Source: Bacteroidota bacterium
Lineage (GTDB): Bacteria; Bacteroidota; Ignavibacteria; Ignavibacteriales; Melioribacteraceae
Direction of reading: 5' to 3'
NCBI GenBank assembly: GCA_023447335.1
Contig: JAEXOD010000201.1
Location: 1-64,000, forward strand
DNA length: 64,000 nucleotides
A program made the position numbers and the translations under genes. Shown here piece by piece: positions 43,809-53,108 of the stretch. The notes beneath the pieces are model-generated. The model ran no database searches. It saw nothing but the letters and a program-made list of their open reading frames with translations, and had not been told where the DNA came from. Every line of letters starts with the position of its first letter. Position 1 is the first letter of the stretch.

Positions 43809-45116
43809 TTAAATAACGGATAAAGATTTATCTAAATCATTAATTATATCTACGGGATCTTCTAATCCGATTGCAATTCTAATTCCGCCCGCATCAATTC
43901 CTTTTTCGGATAATTTTTCAGGAGGAACTATTGAATGCGTCATTGAAGCAGGATGTTCAATAAGAGTTCTTGTATGTCCTAAACTTACTGCAAGAGTCAT
44001 TGTATAAGCATTATCTGCAGCATAGTTCATAAATATTCGTCCTCTTTCTTTTGATTCAGCCGCATCCTTCCCTTCGAGAACAAAATAAATCATACTACCC
44101 GGTGCGAAATTACCGCTGAAATCAATCATTTGCTTTTTAGCTAACTGATAAAACTTATAATTCGGTAATCCTGGATAATTAACAAATTTTACTTTTGGAT
44201 GATTATTTAAAAATACCGCAACCTGCATAGCTGTATTAATAATTTGCTTCATTCTTAAGGCTAAAGTCGGTAATCCGTAAGTTAATATAGCCCAAGCACT
44301 TTTTGTACTTAAAATGCCACCAAAATCTTTACGGTAAAGCATTAAAAGACCACGAAACTTTAATTTTCCGATAACTGCACCACCCATATCAGTTCCAAAA
44401 CCACCCATTCCTTTAGTAAGAGAGTAGACAACAAAATCAACTCCGTACTCCAATGGCCTCTGGCAAAAAGCCGTGCTAAATGTATTATCAACAACTACAT
44501 AAACTTTATTGTTTTCATCCCTTGTTTTATTAACTTCTGCAATAAAATCAGTTACTTTTTTAAGATCAATTATATCCAAATTTGGATTGGCAGGGGTTTC
44601 AAAATAAACAACTTTAGTATTTTCAGTAATTGAATTTTTTAAATTTTCAATATTAGTTAAATCAACGGTTTTATTAGAAATATTAAATCTCGGGTACCAA
44701 TTATTTAACAATGAAATTGTACACCCATATAAAGTCGGATGAGTTATAATTTCATCTCCCGCTCTAGTTAGTATTCCTAAAACTGCACTAATAGCCGCCA
44801 TTCCGGAAGCAAAAGTAACTGCTGTTTCTCCTTTTTCTACAAATGCCAAATTTTCTTCCAAAATATCTTTGTTTGGTTCGCCCAATCTGTCATAAATGAA
44901 TATTGGATCGTCAATCGGCTCACCTTGTTGACCAAATTGGATGAACCCTTGAGCTCCCCTTTCAACACTATCTAACCTAAAAGTAGTTGATGAAGATATA
45001 GGGGCTGTAACATGGTGCGAGTAATCCCACTTATTCGTGATGTTCTTTCCATAGATAAGCTGAGTATCCATGGAATATTGCGTTTCTTCCGGTTTAATAG
45101 CCTTATCATCAGCCAT
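43809..45116 (-). CDS. PLP-dependent trans-sulfuration enzyme (methionine gamma-lyase/cystathionine lyase type)
   Basis: The 435-residue protein is a Cys/Met metabolism PLP enzyme: TFASGMAAISAVLGILTRAGDEI near 110, PANPNLDIIDL near 177, the Schiff-base lysine in VVYSLTKGMGGFGTDMGG near 235, and LGHTRTLIEHPASMTHS near 385. The last motif is typical of gamma-lyase/gamma-synthase members. It probably splits methionine, homocysteine or cystathionine, or makes O-acetylhomoserine thiol products. Exact reaction is not separable by eye. It is encoded with the secreted protein downstream. Confidence 0.9.
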   Translation of the reverse strand: MADDKAIKPEETQYSMDTQLIYGKNITNKWDYSHHVTAPISSSTTFRLDSVERGAQGFIQFGQQGEPIDDPIFIYDRLGEPNKDILEENLAFVEKGETAVTFASGMAAISAVLGILTRAGDEIITHPTLYGCTISLLNNWYPRFNISNKTVDLTNIENLKNSITENTKVVYFETPANPNLDIIDLKKVTDFIAEVNKTRDENNKVYVVVDNTFSTAFCQRPLEYGVDFVVYSLTKGMGGFGTDMGGAVIGKLKFRGLLMLYRKDFGGILSTKSAWAILTYGLPTLALRMKQIINTAMQVAVFLNNHPKVKFVNYPGLPNYKFYQLAKKQMIDFSGNFAPGSMIYFVLEGKDAAESKERGRIFMNYAADNAYTMTLAVSLGHTRTLIEHPASMTHSIVPPEKLSEKGIDAGGIRIAIGLEDPVDIINDLDKSLSVI

Positions 45117-45186
45117 TTTCTTACTCCCATTAATTAATTAAGTGTAATTTATTAAAATCCTAAACTTTATGTTTAGTTAAATAAAT

Positions 45187-46077
45187 CTATTTGCGAATTA
45201 GATAAATATAAAGTACAAAAATCACAACTAATGAAACACCAAATCCAAATAATATTTGCCAAAGTTTAATCTTTCTGGGTTCCTTTTCAATTATTAACGG
45301 TGATTCGGTTTTAGTTTCTTCAATAACAGTTATTTGTTCTATAATTTCATCTGTTTTTATTGTTGGTTCTATATTTTTGACAGATTTTGGTTGGTCAGAA
45401 AGTCGCCCGTTATTATAGTTCCTTTCAAGTTTTAATTTTCCGCTTCTATCATATTTTTTATGTACCCCATCTCTTATCCCCGCTTTGAAATTAATCTCTT
45501 CTTTTACAGTCCCGTCTAAATAAAAAACTTGAGTTAACCCATCATCCTTTCCATAAGCATAATTCTTAACTGCAAGCATATTACCGTCAGGATAATAAAA
45601 TTTAGAAGCTCCGTGTGGAACTCCGTTTTTATATTCCCATACGCCTTTAACAGTTCCGGATTTTTTATAATAAGTAGTTTTTGTGCCTTCAGCTTTTCCG
45701 TTAACTAATGTTTCTTCATATTCAGTTTTACCTGAAAAAAAGAAAGATTTTGCATATCCGTCTTTTTTACCCTCTTTAAAAGTCATCTCTAGCTTCGGTT
45801 CACCGTTTTCATAATAGTATTTTGTTAAACCGTCTTGTAAATCGTTTTTAAAACTCATTTCTATTTTTATTTTACCATCCGGATAAAATACTTTTGCGAC
45901 ACCATTTTTTTTGTTATCCACATAAGGAATTTGTTGCAAAATGGTCCCATTTTCGGCAAATACTTTTGCAAGCCCTTGTAACTTTCCCTCAATATACACC
46001 TTCTCACTTTTTACTTTTCCGCTAGTAAAGTAAGTTCTATAAATTCCGCTTTTTTTACCGTCTTTTATTTCTAACAT
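45187..46077 (-). CDS. MORN-like YwqK repeat protein with C-terminal membrane anchor
   Basis: The 296-residue protein is made of about ten 23-residue repeats of the type GK...YxxGKxxGxxKxYxxxG (for example YFTSGKVKSEKVYIEGKLQG and YYENGEPKLEMTFKEGKKDG), which matches the MORN_2/YwqK family. After a charged linker (235-270) it ends in one transmembrane helix (about 273-293) with RK at the end. The repeats probably face the cytoplasm or periplasm as a binding surface. In B. subtilis YwqK is an antitoxin, but there is no toxin gene here and the role is unknown. Confidence 0.85.
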   Translation of the reverse strand: MLEIKDGKKSGIYRTYFTSGKVKSEKVYIEGKLQGLAKVFAENGTILQQIPYVDNKKNGVAKVFYPDGKIKIEMSFKNDLQDGLTKYYYENGEPKLEMTFKEGKKDGYAKSFFFSGKTEYEETLVNGKAEGTKTTYYKKSGTVKGVWEYKNGVPHGASKFYYPDGNMLAVKNYAYGKDDGLTQVFYLDGTVKEEINFKAGIRDGVHKKYDRSGKLKLERNYNNGRLSDQPKSVKNIEPTIKTDEIIEQITVIEETKTESPLIIEKEPRKIKLWQILFGFGVSLVVIFVLYIYLIRK

Positions 46078-46185
46078 TTTATGTATATATTTAGGAACTA
46101 AAATTAATAAATTTTATTTATTTTAAATAAATTATAAATTAGATATTCAATTTAAACACTTTTAATAATAAAACAAATTAAAAAT

Positions 46186-46623
46186 ATGAAAACTTTATTT
46201 AGCCTATTTGCTATTTTTATACTCTTGTCACTTTCTATATCTGCTCAATCAATTGAAGAAAATTGGGTACCAATTGATAAAATAGAATCACAATCTTTCT
46301 TTATTAATACTACGGGTCTTAATTCTTTCAAAGAAGATGATATTTACTTTTGGACACTAGAGAAACATGATCCTTCGTTAGTAATTGAATCAGTTGACGG
46401 AAAAATCACTCAAACTAAAACTTATTATCTAGTTAACAAAAAGTTAAAAAAATATAGTATAATGGATATCATCTATTATGATTCGAATGAGAATGTTTTA
46501 GCAAATTATTCTTATAAGAGAAATATGGAAAATGAGAAATATAAATATAATTATCCGATAATTGAAGAATCACAAATGGCGATAATATTCAACGAAGTAT
46601 TAAAATATGTCGGAGAAAAATAA
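46186..46623 (+). CDS. Secreted protein of unknown function
   Basis: I do not recognise this 145-residue protein. It begins with a good signal peptide (MKTLFSLFAIFILLSLSISAQ) and the mature body has surface-exposed-type repeats such as FWTLEKHDPSLVIESVDGK and a final YPIIEESQMAIIFNEVL. It is similar in size to small surface or exported proteins of Bacteroidota that report stress or host contact. The SET-domain ORF follows in the same frame after a single stop codon. Confidence 0.68.
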   Translation: MKTLFSLFAIFILLSLSISAQSIEENWVPIDKIESQSFFINTTGLNSFKEDDIYFWTLEKHDPSLVIESVDGKITQTKTYYLVNKKLKKYSIMDIIYYDSNENVLANYSYKRNMENEKYKYNYPIIEESQMAIIFNEVLKYVGEK

Positions 46624-46626
46624 TTT

Positions 46627-47028
46627 TTGATCTTAGATGAGAATTTATTTAGTGACTTAATTTTTGTAGAAAATTCCAAAATTGAGGGTAAAGGATTGTT
46701 TACATCTGTCCCTATTCCTGCCGGCAGAAATATTTTGATTATAGAAGGAGAAGTTATTGATGAAGAGGAGTGCTTACGAAGAGAAATAGAAGAAAACAAT
46801 GTTTATATTTTTTGGAATGATACTTGTTATATAGATACAGCTAACTCATTAAAATTAAAGTATTTAAATCATTCATGTAAACCAAATTGTTTTGTATCTT
46901 CAAGAAACGAAAGTTCGCTATATTTGGTTTCTTCAATAGATATTAATGCGGGAGAAGAACTTACTATTGATTATGGTTATGAAGAGATATATAGTAATTG
47001 CAAATGCATTTCTTGTAAAAATAATTAA
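46627..47028 (+). CDS. SET-domain protein lysine methyltransferase, TTG start
   Basis: The 133-residue protein is a compact SET domain: ENSKIEGKGLFTSVPIPAG near residue 16, YLNHSCKPNCFV near 80 (the NHSCxPN active-site motif), GEELTIDYGYEE near 110, and a post-SET CKCISC tail that binds zinc with the Cys in NHSC. The SAM, catalytic Tyr and pseudoknot parts appear present. No ATG occurs in the ORF. TTG at 46627 follows GGAG at 46607-46610 region by about 11 bases, so TTG initiation is the simplest reading. It lies in frame after the preceding stop. Its protein target is unknown. Confidence 0.82.
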   Translation: MILDENLFSDLIFVENSKIEGKGLFTSVPIPAGRNILIIEGEVIDEEECLRREIEENNVYIFWNDTCYIDTANSLKLKYLNHSCKPNCFVSSRNESSLYLVSSIDINAGEELTIDYGYEEIYSNCKCISCKNN

Positions 47029-47031
47029 TGA

Positions 47032-47760
47032 CTACATAAATTGCTTTAAATAATCCTTTCCTCCTAAATACCCCATTTGTGTTAATATTTGTCCCTGTCT
47101 TCTTAAAATATATAATGAAGGTCTGTTAGCTTTAAACTTTTGAGGTCTAGGGATTACTGCAGCCAAAATTGCACATTGCCCCATAGTAAGTTTATTCGGT
47201 TCTTTTTTGAAAAAAATATTTGAGGCGGCTTTTACGCCATATACCCCTCTACCTAACTCAGCAATATTAATATAGGTTTCTAAAATTCTTTTTTTACCCC
47301 ATAATGTTTCAATTAACATTGTATAATAAGCTTCAATCCCCTTTCTTATCAAAGTTTTATCTTTCCATAAAAATAAATTTTTTGACACTTGCTGACTAAT
47401 CGTACTTGCACCTCTTACTCTTCTGCCACGTTCTTTTTCTTTTATCGCTTTTTGAATCTGTTCAAAATCAAAACCCCAATGAGTTGCAAATCTTTGATCT
47501 TCACTAGCAATTACAGCTAAACCCATATAAGGAGATACGTCATTAATCGAAACCCAATCATATTCAGGTCTATTATTTTCTACAAGAGATAATATTTCGA
47601 TATTAGATTCATCTTCAATAAAAGCTGTAGTGGCAGGAGGAATAAATCTGAATATCAAAATTGTTATTATCGAAAAAAGTAGAAAAACTATACAGGTTAA
47701 AAATATTACTTTTAATAATGTGAATAATAAAATGAAAGGATAGAATATTCTCTTAAGCAT
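47032..47760 (-). CDS. mtgA: Monofunctional biosynthetic peptidoglycan transglycosylase
   Basis: The GT51 enzyme has one N-terminal transmembrane segment (about 8-33), ASEDQRFATHWGFD with the catalytic Glu, RGASTISQQVSKNLFL, and GKKRILETYINIAELG, all diagnostic of the family. It polymerises lipid II into glycan strands without a transpeptidase domain. The ATG at 47760 is preferred over an in-frame TTG at 47772; it overlaps the channel gene end by eight bases, which suggests coupling. Length 242 residues fits MtgA. Confidence 0.92.
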   Translation of the reverse strand: MLKRIFYPFILLFTLLKVIFLTCIVFLLFSIITILIFRFIPPATTAFIEDESNIEILSLVENNRPEYDWVSINDVSPYMGLAVIASEDQRFATHWGFDFEQIQKAIKEKERGRRVRGASTISQQVSKNLFLWKDKTLIRKGIEAYYTMLIETLWGKKRILETYINIAELGRGVYGVKAASNIFFKKEPNKLTMGQCAILAAVIPRPQKFKANRPSLYILRRQGQILTQMGYLGGKDYLKQFM

Positions 47761-49027
47761 TATTATGTCCAATTGTTATCGATTTAATTTTATCTTCAAT
47801 CTTCTCACCAATTTCAGGATATTTATGAACTGCTTTAATAAATACTTTCTTTTCTAAAGTATATAAATCACAATAATCAATAGCCTTTATTGTTGCATTT
47901 CTAGTTGTGTTATTAACTAGTGCAATTTCTCCAAAATAATCCCCGGGGACCAATGTCGTTATTATCTTTTTTTCATTCGGCTCTAAAATAATTAAACTGC
48001 CGCTTACCAAAAAAAACATTTCGTTTCCTTCATCACCGGCTTTAAACAGATATTCACCCGGAGTAATTATTAGAGGTGTTAAATGAATAGCAATTTCTTC
48101 AATAAATTTATCTGAAGCATCGGCAAACAAAGGAATTTTAGCTAAAATGTCTCTTTTTAAACATAGTGAAAGTTCTGTTCTTAATCCTTTTGGTAAATCA
48201 CCCAAAACAGACATTTCATTATAACCCAATCTTTTTATTCTTACATATAAATAATAATTTCTTATTTTCTCTTGAAGTTCTTTTGGAATCTCTCTATATC
48301 TAACTAAAGCAGCAAGTTTTTCAATTTGTTGTAAATAATTTTGTTTAACTGGATCTTTTTTAGAGACAATTCCTGTTATATTAGCAATCAAATAACCAAA
48401 GACTGCAACACCTAAAATCTCGACAAACATAGTATATATTATTTGTGTATTTGTAACCGGAATAATATCTCCGTAGCCTATCGTTGTTAATGTAGTAACA
48501 CACCAATACAAGGCTCTAATATATCTATCTTCAAAGCTAATACCTTCCACAGGTGTTGATATTAATAACCAACCACTACTAATCCAATGTGCAAACAAAC
48601 TTGTCCAATAAATAAAAAATATTAGCGTAAATAGATTTGCATATTTAATCTCATTCTCTTTTAAATCCGAAAAGAAAACCAGATTCTTTAATAATTTTAG
48701 ATATATAAACCAAACAAAATAGATATTATCACTATAATAGACAATTACAACAACAGATATAAAATCCACAAGAAACCATCTTTTTAGATAATTTATTATG
48801 CAATAATTATTAATAAAACTATTGTTTTCAATAAAATATTTGTTTTTTAAGAGATTATAAAAGATATCTAATATAAAGACAATTTTAACTATCTGAAGTA
48901 AACAAAAATATTTACTAGTTAACTCATTTTGCAATAGAAAGTTTAGCGGAATAAACACAGCTAACCCTGTAATTGCAAAAACAACAATAATATTCCATAA
49001 ATAATCAATATACTTTTGATGTTTCAT
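47753..49027 (-). CDS. Cyclic-nucleotide-gated potassium channel
   Basis: The 424-residue protein has six transmembrane helices with a pore loop and TTLTTIGYGDIIPVT selectivity filter (GYGD, potassium) near residue 190. A C-linker follows (ELQEKIRNYYLYVRIKR near 265), and a cyclic-nucleotide-binding domain (about 300-415) with GDEGNEMFFLVSGS and PGDYFGEIALVNNTTRNAT, the phosphate-binding cassette. It should open on binding cAMP or cGMP. The fourth helix has few regular positive charges, so voltage sensing may be weak. It is the first gene of a pair with mtgA. Confidence 0.92.
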   Translation of the reverse strand: MKHQKYIDYLWNIIVVFAITGLAVFIPLNFLLQNELTSKYFCLLQIVKIVFILDIFYNLLKNKYFIENNSFINNYCIINYLKRWFLVDFISVVVIVYYSDNIYFVWFIYLKLLKNLVFFSDLKENEIKYANLFTLIFFIYWTSLFAHWISSGWLLISTPVEGISFEDRYIRALYWCVTTLTTIGYGDIIPVTNTQIIYTMFVEILGVAVFGYLIANITGIVSKKDPVKQNYLQQIEKLAALVRYREIPKELQEKIRNYYLYVRIKRLGYNEMSVLGDLPKGLRTELSLCLKRDILAKIPLFADASDKFIEEIAIHLTPLIITPGEYLFKAGDEGNEMFFLVSGSLIILEPNEKKIITTLVPGDYFGEIALVNNTTRNATIKAIDYCDLYTLEKKVFIKAVHKYPEIGEKIEDKIKSITIGHNNA

Positions 49028-49028
49028 C

Positions 49029-50771
49029 TTAATGCACTTTTAAAATGGGATAAATATTGTGTTTTTTATCGTAATAATCTGAACGCTTATAAAAATAATC
49101 TAATCTACCGTAAACATTACTTCTAAAATCACTTTCTTTCTCAATTTTATCAAGGAAATCTCTTCTTACCTCTTCATCTTCTTTAAACATTTTTTCAGCA
49201 ATCGGAACCATTGAATATACTTCAAAATATTCTTTTTGTTCAAATATTGCATTAAAAAATCCCCATTTTACAAATGAATCATTAGTATTTGGTTCTAAAA
49301 GATAAACTAAAACTCCTAACAAGCTTTGATCCGTCGGATAAATATAATCTCCTTTTCTTATTAAATTTACAGATATAACTGTATCCATTAAAAATGTTGG
49401 TTGAAATCTACCTTCGTAGGGCATTTTTCCAAATTTTACATCTCTGAATCTAAATGTTGTTGTATTTATTAATGTATCATTTAATTGCCTAAAAAATTTG
49501 CATCCGTGGATATTTAAAATATTTACTACATCCATCCATTCTTGAGGAACGATATAGTATTTAGGAATCTCAACTTTCTTATCGCCCATTAGCCTAAACT
49601 TATAAACGACTTCCTTTTCATATCTTTCATTATCATAATAAACAACTGTATCCCCGGCAACAAAACTATATTTCCTTTTTGCTTTAATACCTTTCCAATT
49701 ATATAGAATTGAATCGTTTGTTAATTTAAAGCTGAAATAATAAGGATTATTGAGTTTGTTGTAAACATAACTTGTTTCTTGATTAGCAAATTTAGAATTA
49801 TTTTTGATTGTTGCTCTTTGATCACCGGCAATTTTTATACTCCCTTCTAAATAATCTAAGGTCGCAAATACTCTATCTTTATAAGGTTTAAGACTATGGG
49901 TCTCTATTAATATTCCTATTTTATTACGAATAGCTGCATAACCTGTTGATAGTTTTGGACTACTAACCCAAGCATTAATTCCCTGACTTGGATCTGTATA
50001 ATCATTCATATTGACATAAGGAGCGATTAGAACCTTTTTTGAATACATATATTCTTCAATTTGAGGAATAAAGATCTTATTCAACCATTCGGATAATACA
50101 TTAGTAACATTCCCCTGCCACTCAATGGAATATGTTAAAACAGGCTGCATATCCAAGCCGTCAGTTGTGTGTGTATCCAAGAATAAATCAGGTTCTATTG
50201 CATTAAATAGCTTAATAAATGCACGAATTTCGGGTGTATCTGCTTTTAAATAATCTCTATTTAAATTTAAGTTCTGTGCCGTTGTTCTCCAACCCATATA
50301 TAGAGGGCCATTTTGATTTATTCTGTTAAACTCACTAACTCGCTCATGTCCGTCTACATTTAATACAGGAATAATAATTAAATTTACGTTTTCTAATAAG
50401 TTTTCTTTTGTTTTTGTTATTAAAATATCTCTTAATAACAACATACAGGCATCTTTACCTTCAATTTCTCCGGCATGAATACCGTTTTGAATAAAGACAT
50501 TGCTTTTATCAGATTTTTTTATTTCATCTAAATTAAATTTTTTATCTCTATTAACTATAAAAGCATAAATCGTTCTGCCTTGCGGTGATTCGCCGATTTT
50601 AATTAGTTTAGCAAATTCCGAGTGTTTTTCAAGTTGTTCGAAATACCTTATTGTATGATCGTAATCATCGGTCTCAAAATAATTCGTTTTTTCAAATTTT
50701 GTGATCCAATCTTGAGAAAATATTTCCGGATAAAAAAAGATACTAAGAACTAATAGAATTAAATAACGCAT
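49029..50771 (-). CDS. Secreted M14-family zinc carboxypeptidase
   Basis: The 580-residue protein has a signal peptide (1-19) and an M14 domain with the zinc ligands HAGEIEGKDA near residue 97 (His, Glu), DTHTTDG near 200 (His), and the catalytic Glu in ILIETHSLKPY near 290. The first part of the domain also shows NLNLNRDYLKADTPEIRAF. A further C-terminal domain of about 250 residues has no known motif. It likely trims peptides or peptidoglycan fragments outside the cell. No T9SS motif is seen. Its stop is one base from the channel gene start. Confidence 0.88.
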   Translation of the reverse strand: MRYLILLVLSIFFYPEIFSQDWITKFEKTNYFETDDYDHTIRYFEQLEKHSEFAKLIKIGESPQGRTIYAFIVNRDKKFNLDEIKKSDKSNVFIQNGIHAGEIEGKDACMLLLRDILITKTKENLLENVNLIIIPVLNVDGHERVSEFNRINQNGPLYMGWRTTAQNLNLNRDYLKADTPEIRAFIKLFNAIEPDLFLDTHTTDGLDMQPVLTYSIEWQGNVTNVLSEWLNKIFIPQIEEYMYSKKVLIAPYVNMNDYTDPSQGINAWVSSPKLSTGYAAIRNKIGILIETHSLKPYKDRVFATLDYLEGSIKIAGDQRATIKNNSKFANQETSYVYNKLNNPYYFSFKLTNDSILYNWKGIKAKRKYSFVAGDTVVYYDNERYEKEVVYKFRLMGDKKVEIPKYYIVPQEWMDVVNILNIHGCKFFRQLNDTLINTTTFRFRDVKFGKMPYEGRFQPTFLMDTVISVNLIRKGDYIYPTDQSLLGVLVYLLEPNTNDSFVKWGFFNAIFEQKEYFEVYSMVPIAEKMFKEDEEVRRDFLDKIEKESDFRSNVYGRLDYFYKRSDYYDKKHNIYPILKVH

Positions 50772-50878
50772 CGATGCTCCCTAATAAGATACACTATCTT
50801 CTTACATTTTTATTAAATCACAATTTTTCTTATTTTTAAATACTAAATTAATATAATTTAATTAAATAAAGAAGTACT

Positions 50879-51328
50879 ATGATTAATACAAACCCAAAAG
50901 ACTATTATGCCCCAATGCATACAACTGAACATATATTAAATCAAACTATCGTTCAAATATTTAAATGTGAAAGATCATTTTCTAATCATATTGAAAAGAA
51001 AAAATCAAAATGCGATTACAGATTTGAAAGAGATTTAACTCAGGATGAAATTATTAAAGTTGAAAAAATAGTAAATGAACAGTTAAGAAAAAATCACTCG
51101 GTTACTGAAGAAATTATATCTCTACAAGAAGCAGAAAGAATTTATAATATTTCAAAACTTCCAGAAGATTTCGGTACGTCTGTTAGAATAGTCCATATCG
51201 GCAATTATGACTCTTGTCCTTGTTCCGGAGTACACGTAACAAATACGAATGAGATTGGAGATTTTAAGATAATTTCTACCGGTTTTGAAAACAATATTTT
51301 AAGAATAAGATTTAAATTAATTACCTAA
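50879..51328 (+). CDS. AlaX-type alanyl-tRNA editing domain protein
   Basis: The 149-residue protein is a free-standing editing domain of the AlaRS/ThrRS second-additional-domain type. It has the zinc ligands His14-x3-His18 (PMHTTEHILNQ) and CPCSGVHVTNTNEIG near 118 (Cys-x3-His). Such proteins hydrolyse mischarged Ser-tRNA-Ala or Gly-tRNA-Ala. It has no catalytic aminoacylation domain. It stands alone and divergent from the M14 peptidase. The last four bases overlap the convergent site-2 protease gene. Confidence 0.9.
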   Translation: MINTNPKDYYAPMHTTEHILNQTIVQIFKCERSFSNHIEKKKSKCDYRFERDLTQDEIIKVEKIVNEQLRKNHSVTEEIISLQEAERIYNISKLPEDFGTSVRIVHIGNYDSCPCSGVHVTNTNEIGDFKIISTGFENNILRIRFKLIT

Positions 51329-52278
51329 AAAGAAATCATAAATGGATTAGGAGTAAAAGACAAGATAAATATTATAAATGAAATGTAACCAATCAATTTA
51401 CGTTTTACATCTAATTCCTTAAAATCATTAACTTCCGGATGTTTCATTTTAATAATAAAGAACAAAATTAACGCCCAAAATAGCCAACCACTCCATCCAA
51501 TATTAACTCCCAAAGGAATAAAGGATTGAATAATCCCTAATACACCTAATAAAATCAATATAGCAAGAGAAATTCCTGCAATAGTTTCATGCTTTTTACC
51601 TCCAAACATAGAGTAGATTATATGCCCACCGTCTAATTGTCCTACCGGTACCAAATTCATTGCTGTTACTAACAAACCAAACCAACCTGTACATAAATAC
51701 GGATAATGATATATTTCACTCATAGGAGGTATAAATTTGTTGGGTTCACTAAATATTACCCGCAAGATAATAAACAACAAGTTATCACCAAATTCAAGTT
51801 TAATTCCGCTATGTTCATATTCAGGAGAAAAATAATCTGGATGAATATTTAATAAATACTCTATTCCCGGTAAATTATAAAAACCATATAGAATAATTAA
51901 AACGGAAGCAACAAAACCTGCAATAGGACCAGATATCCCTATATCAAACATTTGAATATTATTTTTTAAACCGGATTTTGTTTTAATTACTGCTCCCATG
52001 GTCCCAAAATTCAACATTCCGGGAATAGGTGGGATTGGAATAAAAAATGGAAGAGTTGACTTTACTTGATGTAATTTAGCTGCAAAATAATGTCCGAATT
52101 CATGAATACCTAAAATAGATAATATAGATAAAGCATAAGGCAACCCATGAACTAAAAAAGAAAATTCATATGGTCCCATTTTTCCGGTTGTCCATTCAAC
52201 ACCCGCAATAACCGTAGTTATGAATGTTAAAAGAAATAAAAGTATATGAACAATATATTCTTTGAATATCTTTTGCAT
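51325..52278 (-). CDS. Site-2 protease family membrane metalloprotease
   Basis: The 317-residue protein has about seven transmembrane helices with the zinc motif GIHEFGHYFAAK near residue 58 (HExxH) and a second motif NLVPVGQLDGGHIIYSMFGG near 208 (N-x2-P-x4-LDG, the third zinc ligand). It resembles the plant EGY-like and Bacteroidota site-2 proteases that cut membrane anti-sigma factors or transporters. No PDZ domain is present. It is adjacent to the DUF1207-like gene with a one-base overlap. Substrate unknown. Confidence 0.9.
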   Translation of the reverse strand: MQKIFKEYIVHILLFLLTFITTVIAGVEWTTGKMGPYEFSFLVHGLPYALSILSILGIHEFGHYFAAKLHQVKSTLPFFIPIPPIPGMLNFGTMGAVIKTKSGLKNNIQMFDIGISGPIAGFVASVLIILYGFYNLPGIEYLLNIHPDYFSPEYEHSGIKLEFGDNLLFIILRVIFSEPNKFIPPMSEIYHYPYLCTGWFGLLVTAMNLVPVGQLDGGHIIYSMFGGKKHETIAGISLAILILLGVLGIIQSFIPLGVNIGWSGWLFWALILFFIIKMKHPEVNDFKELDVKRKLIGYISFIIFILSFTPNPFMISF

Positions 52279-53108
52279 TATAAATCCAAATTAAACCCAA
52301 TACTACTAAAATTTTCATCCATAAAATAATATTCTCCGTGTATGTTCTTCCCCTTATAATAATGATAATAAATACTTAAACCTTTACTCTCAGGTTTACC
52401 AATTTTCAGACCGATACTAAAAGCATTATTTGCTTTAAAAACTCCTATTTTTTGTAATTTAAGATCATATGCCATAAAAGGAGTAATTACATTACTAATC
52501 ATATTTTTTGCATAATAATCAAATCCGCATTGATATATTTCTTTTTCAATTGAAGTGGGATCAACATGATATAAATAAGTTAAACCCAAATATACTCTAG
52601 TATTATATTTTTTATAGAAGGGTAGAAATTCGAAAAATTCCCGACTATAAACAATCGGATTAATATCTTCCTTCCATTTATCATTAATGTTATCTCTGTG
52701 CCCATCCACAAAGTGAGCACTGATATGACTAAACCTAAACCTAAAACCGTATTCATCATCATTTCTAACCTGCTTATACCCAATATTTATTCCAAACAAA
52801 TAATCTACAGCATCAACAGGAAAGTGAAAATCTTTTTCTCCGTATAAATATGTAAATGTAAAAAAGTCTATTCCGCCTGATAAAGTTTTACCTTCCTCAA
52901 AATTATAATGTATTACATCTAAAGAATTTCCAATATCCAACCTAATTTTATTTCCACCCGTTTGAAACAGAAAACCTACTTTAGGTTCTAAAAAATTTGC
53001 AGTATAAGGCTGTATATTTAATTTTGATGGAAATAATTCATAATTATTTTGAGCATTAACAGTTACATAAATAATAAATAACAAAAATAATAATCGTTTT
53101 TTCATCAC
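52278..53108 (-). CDS. DUF1207-like outer-membrane-type protein (copy 1)
   Basis: The 276-residue protein has a signal peptide (about 1-19) and many amphipathic beta strands ending in an aromatic residue (FNLDL). Motifs shared with copy 2 at 58869-59744 are an early LFPSKLNIQPYTANFLEPKVG-type segment (split here), KIRLDIGNSLDVIHYN, FRFRFSHISAHFVDG near 125, and the closing F-x-L-D-L. These fit the DUF1207 family of presumed beta-barrel proteins. It overlaps a radical SAM gene by four bases. Confidence 0.78.
   Translation of the reverse strand: MMKKRLLFLLFIIYVTVNAQNNYELFPSKLNIQPYTANFLEPKVGFLFQTGGNKIRLDIGNSLDVIHYNFEEGKTLSGGIDFFTFTYLYGEKDFHFPVDAVDYLFGINIGYKQVRNDDEYGFRFRFSHISAHFVDGHRDNINDKWKEDINPIVYSREFFEFLPFYKKYNTRVYLGLTYLYHVDPTSIEKEIYQCGFDYYAKNMISNVITPFMAYDLKLQKIGVFKANNAFSIGLKIGKPESKGLSIYYHYYKGKNIHGEYYFMDENFSSIGFNLDL

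Noticed and set aside
45117..45186. SAM or other riboswitch before the trans-sulfuration gene
   Set aside because: The leader is only about 70 bases, AT-rich, with a six-base-pair hairpin and no conserved riboswitch core.
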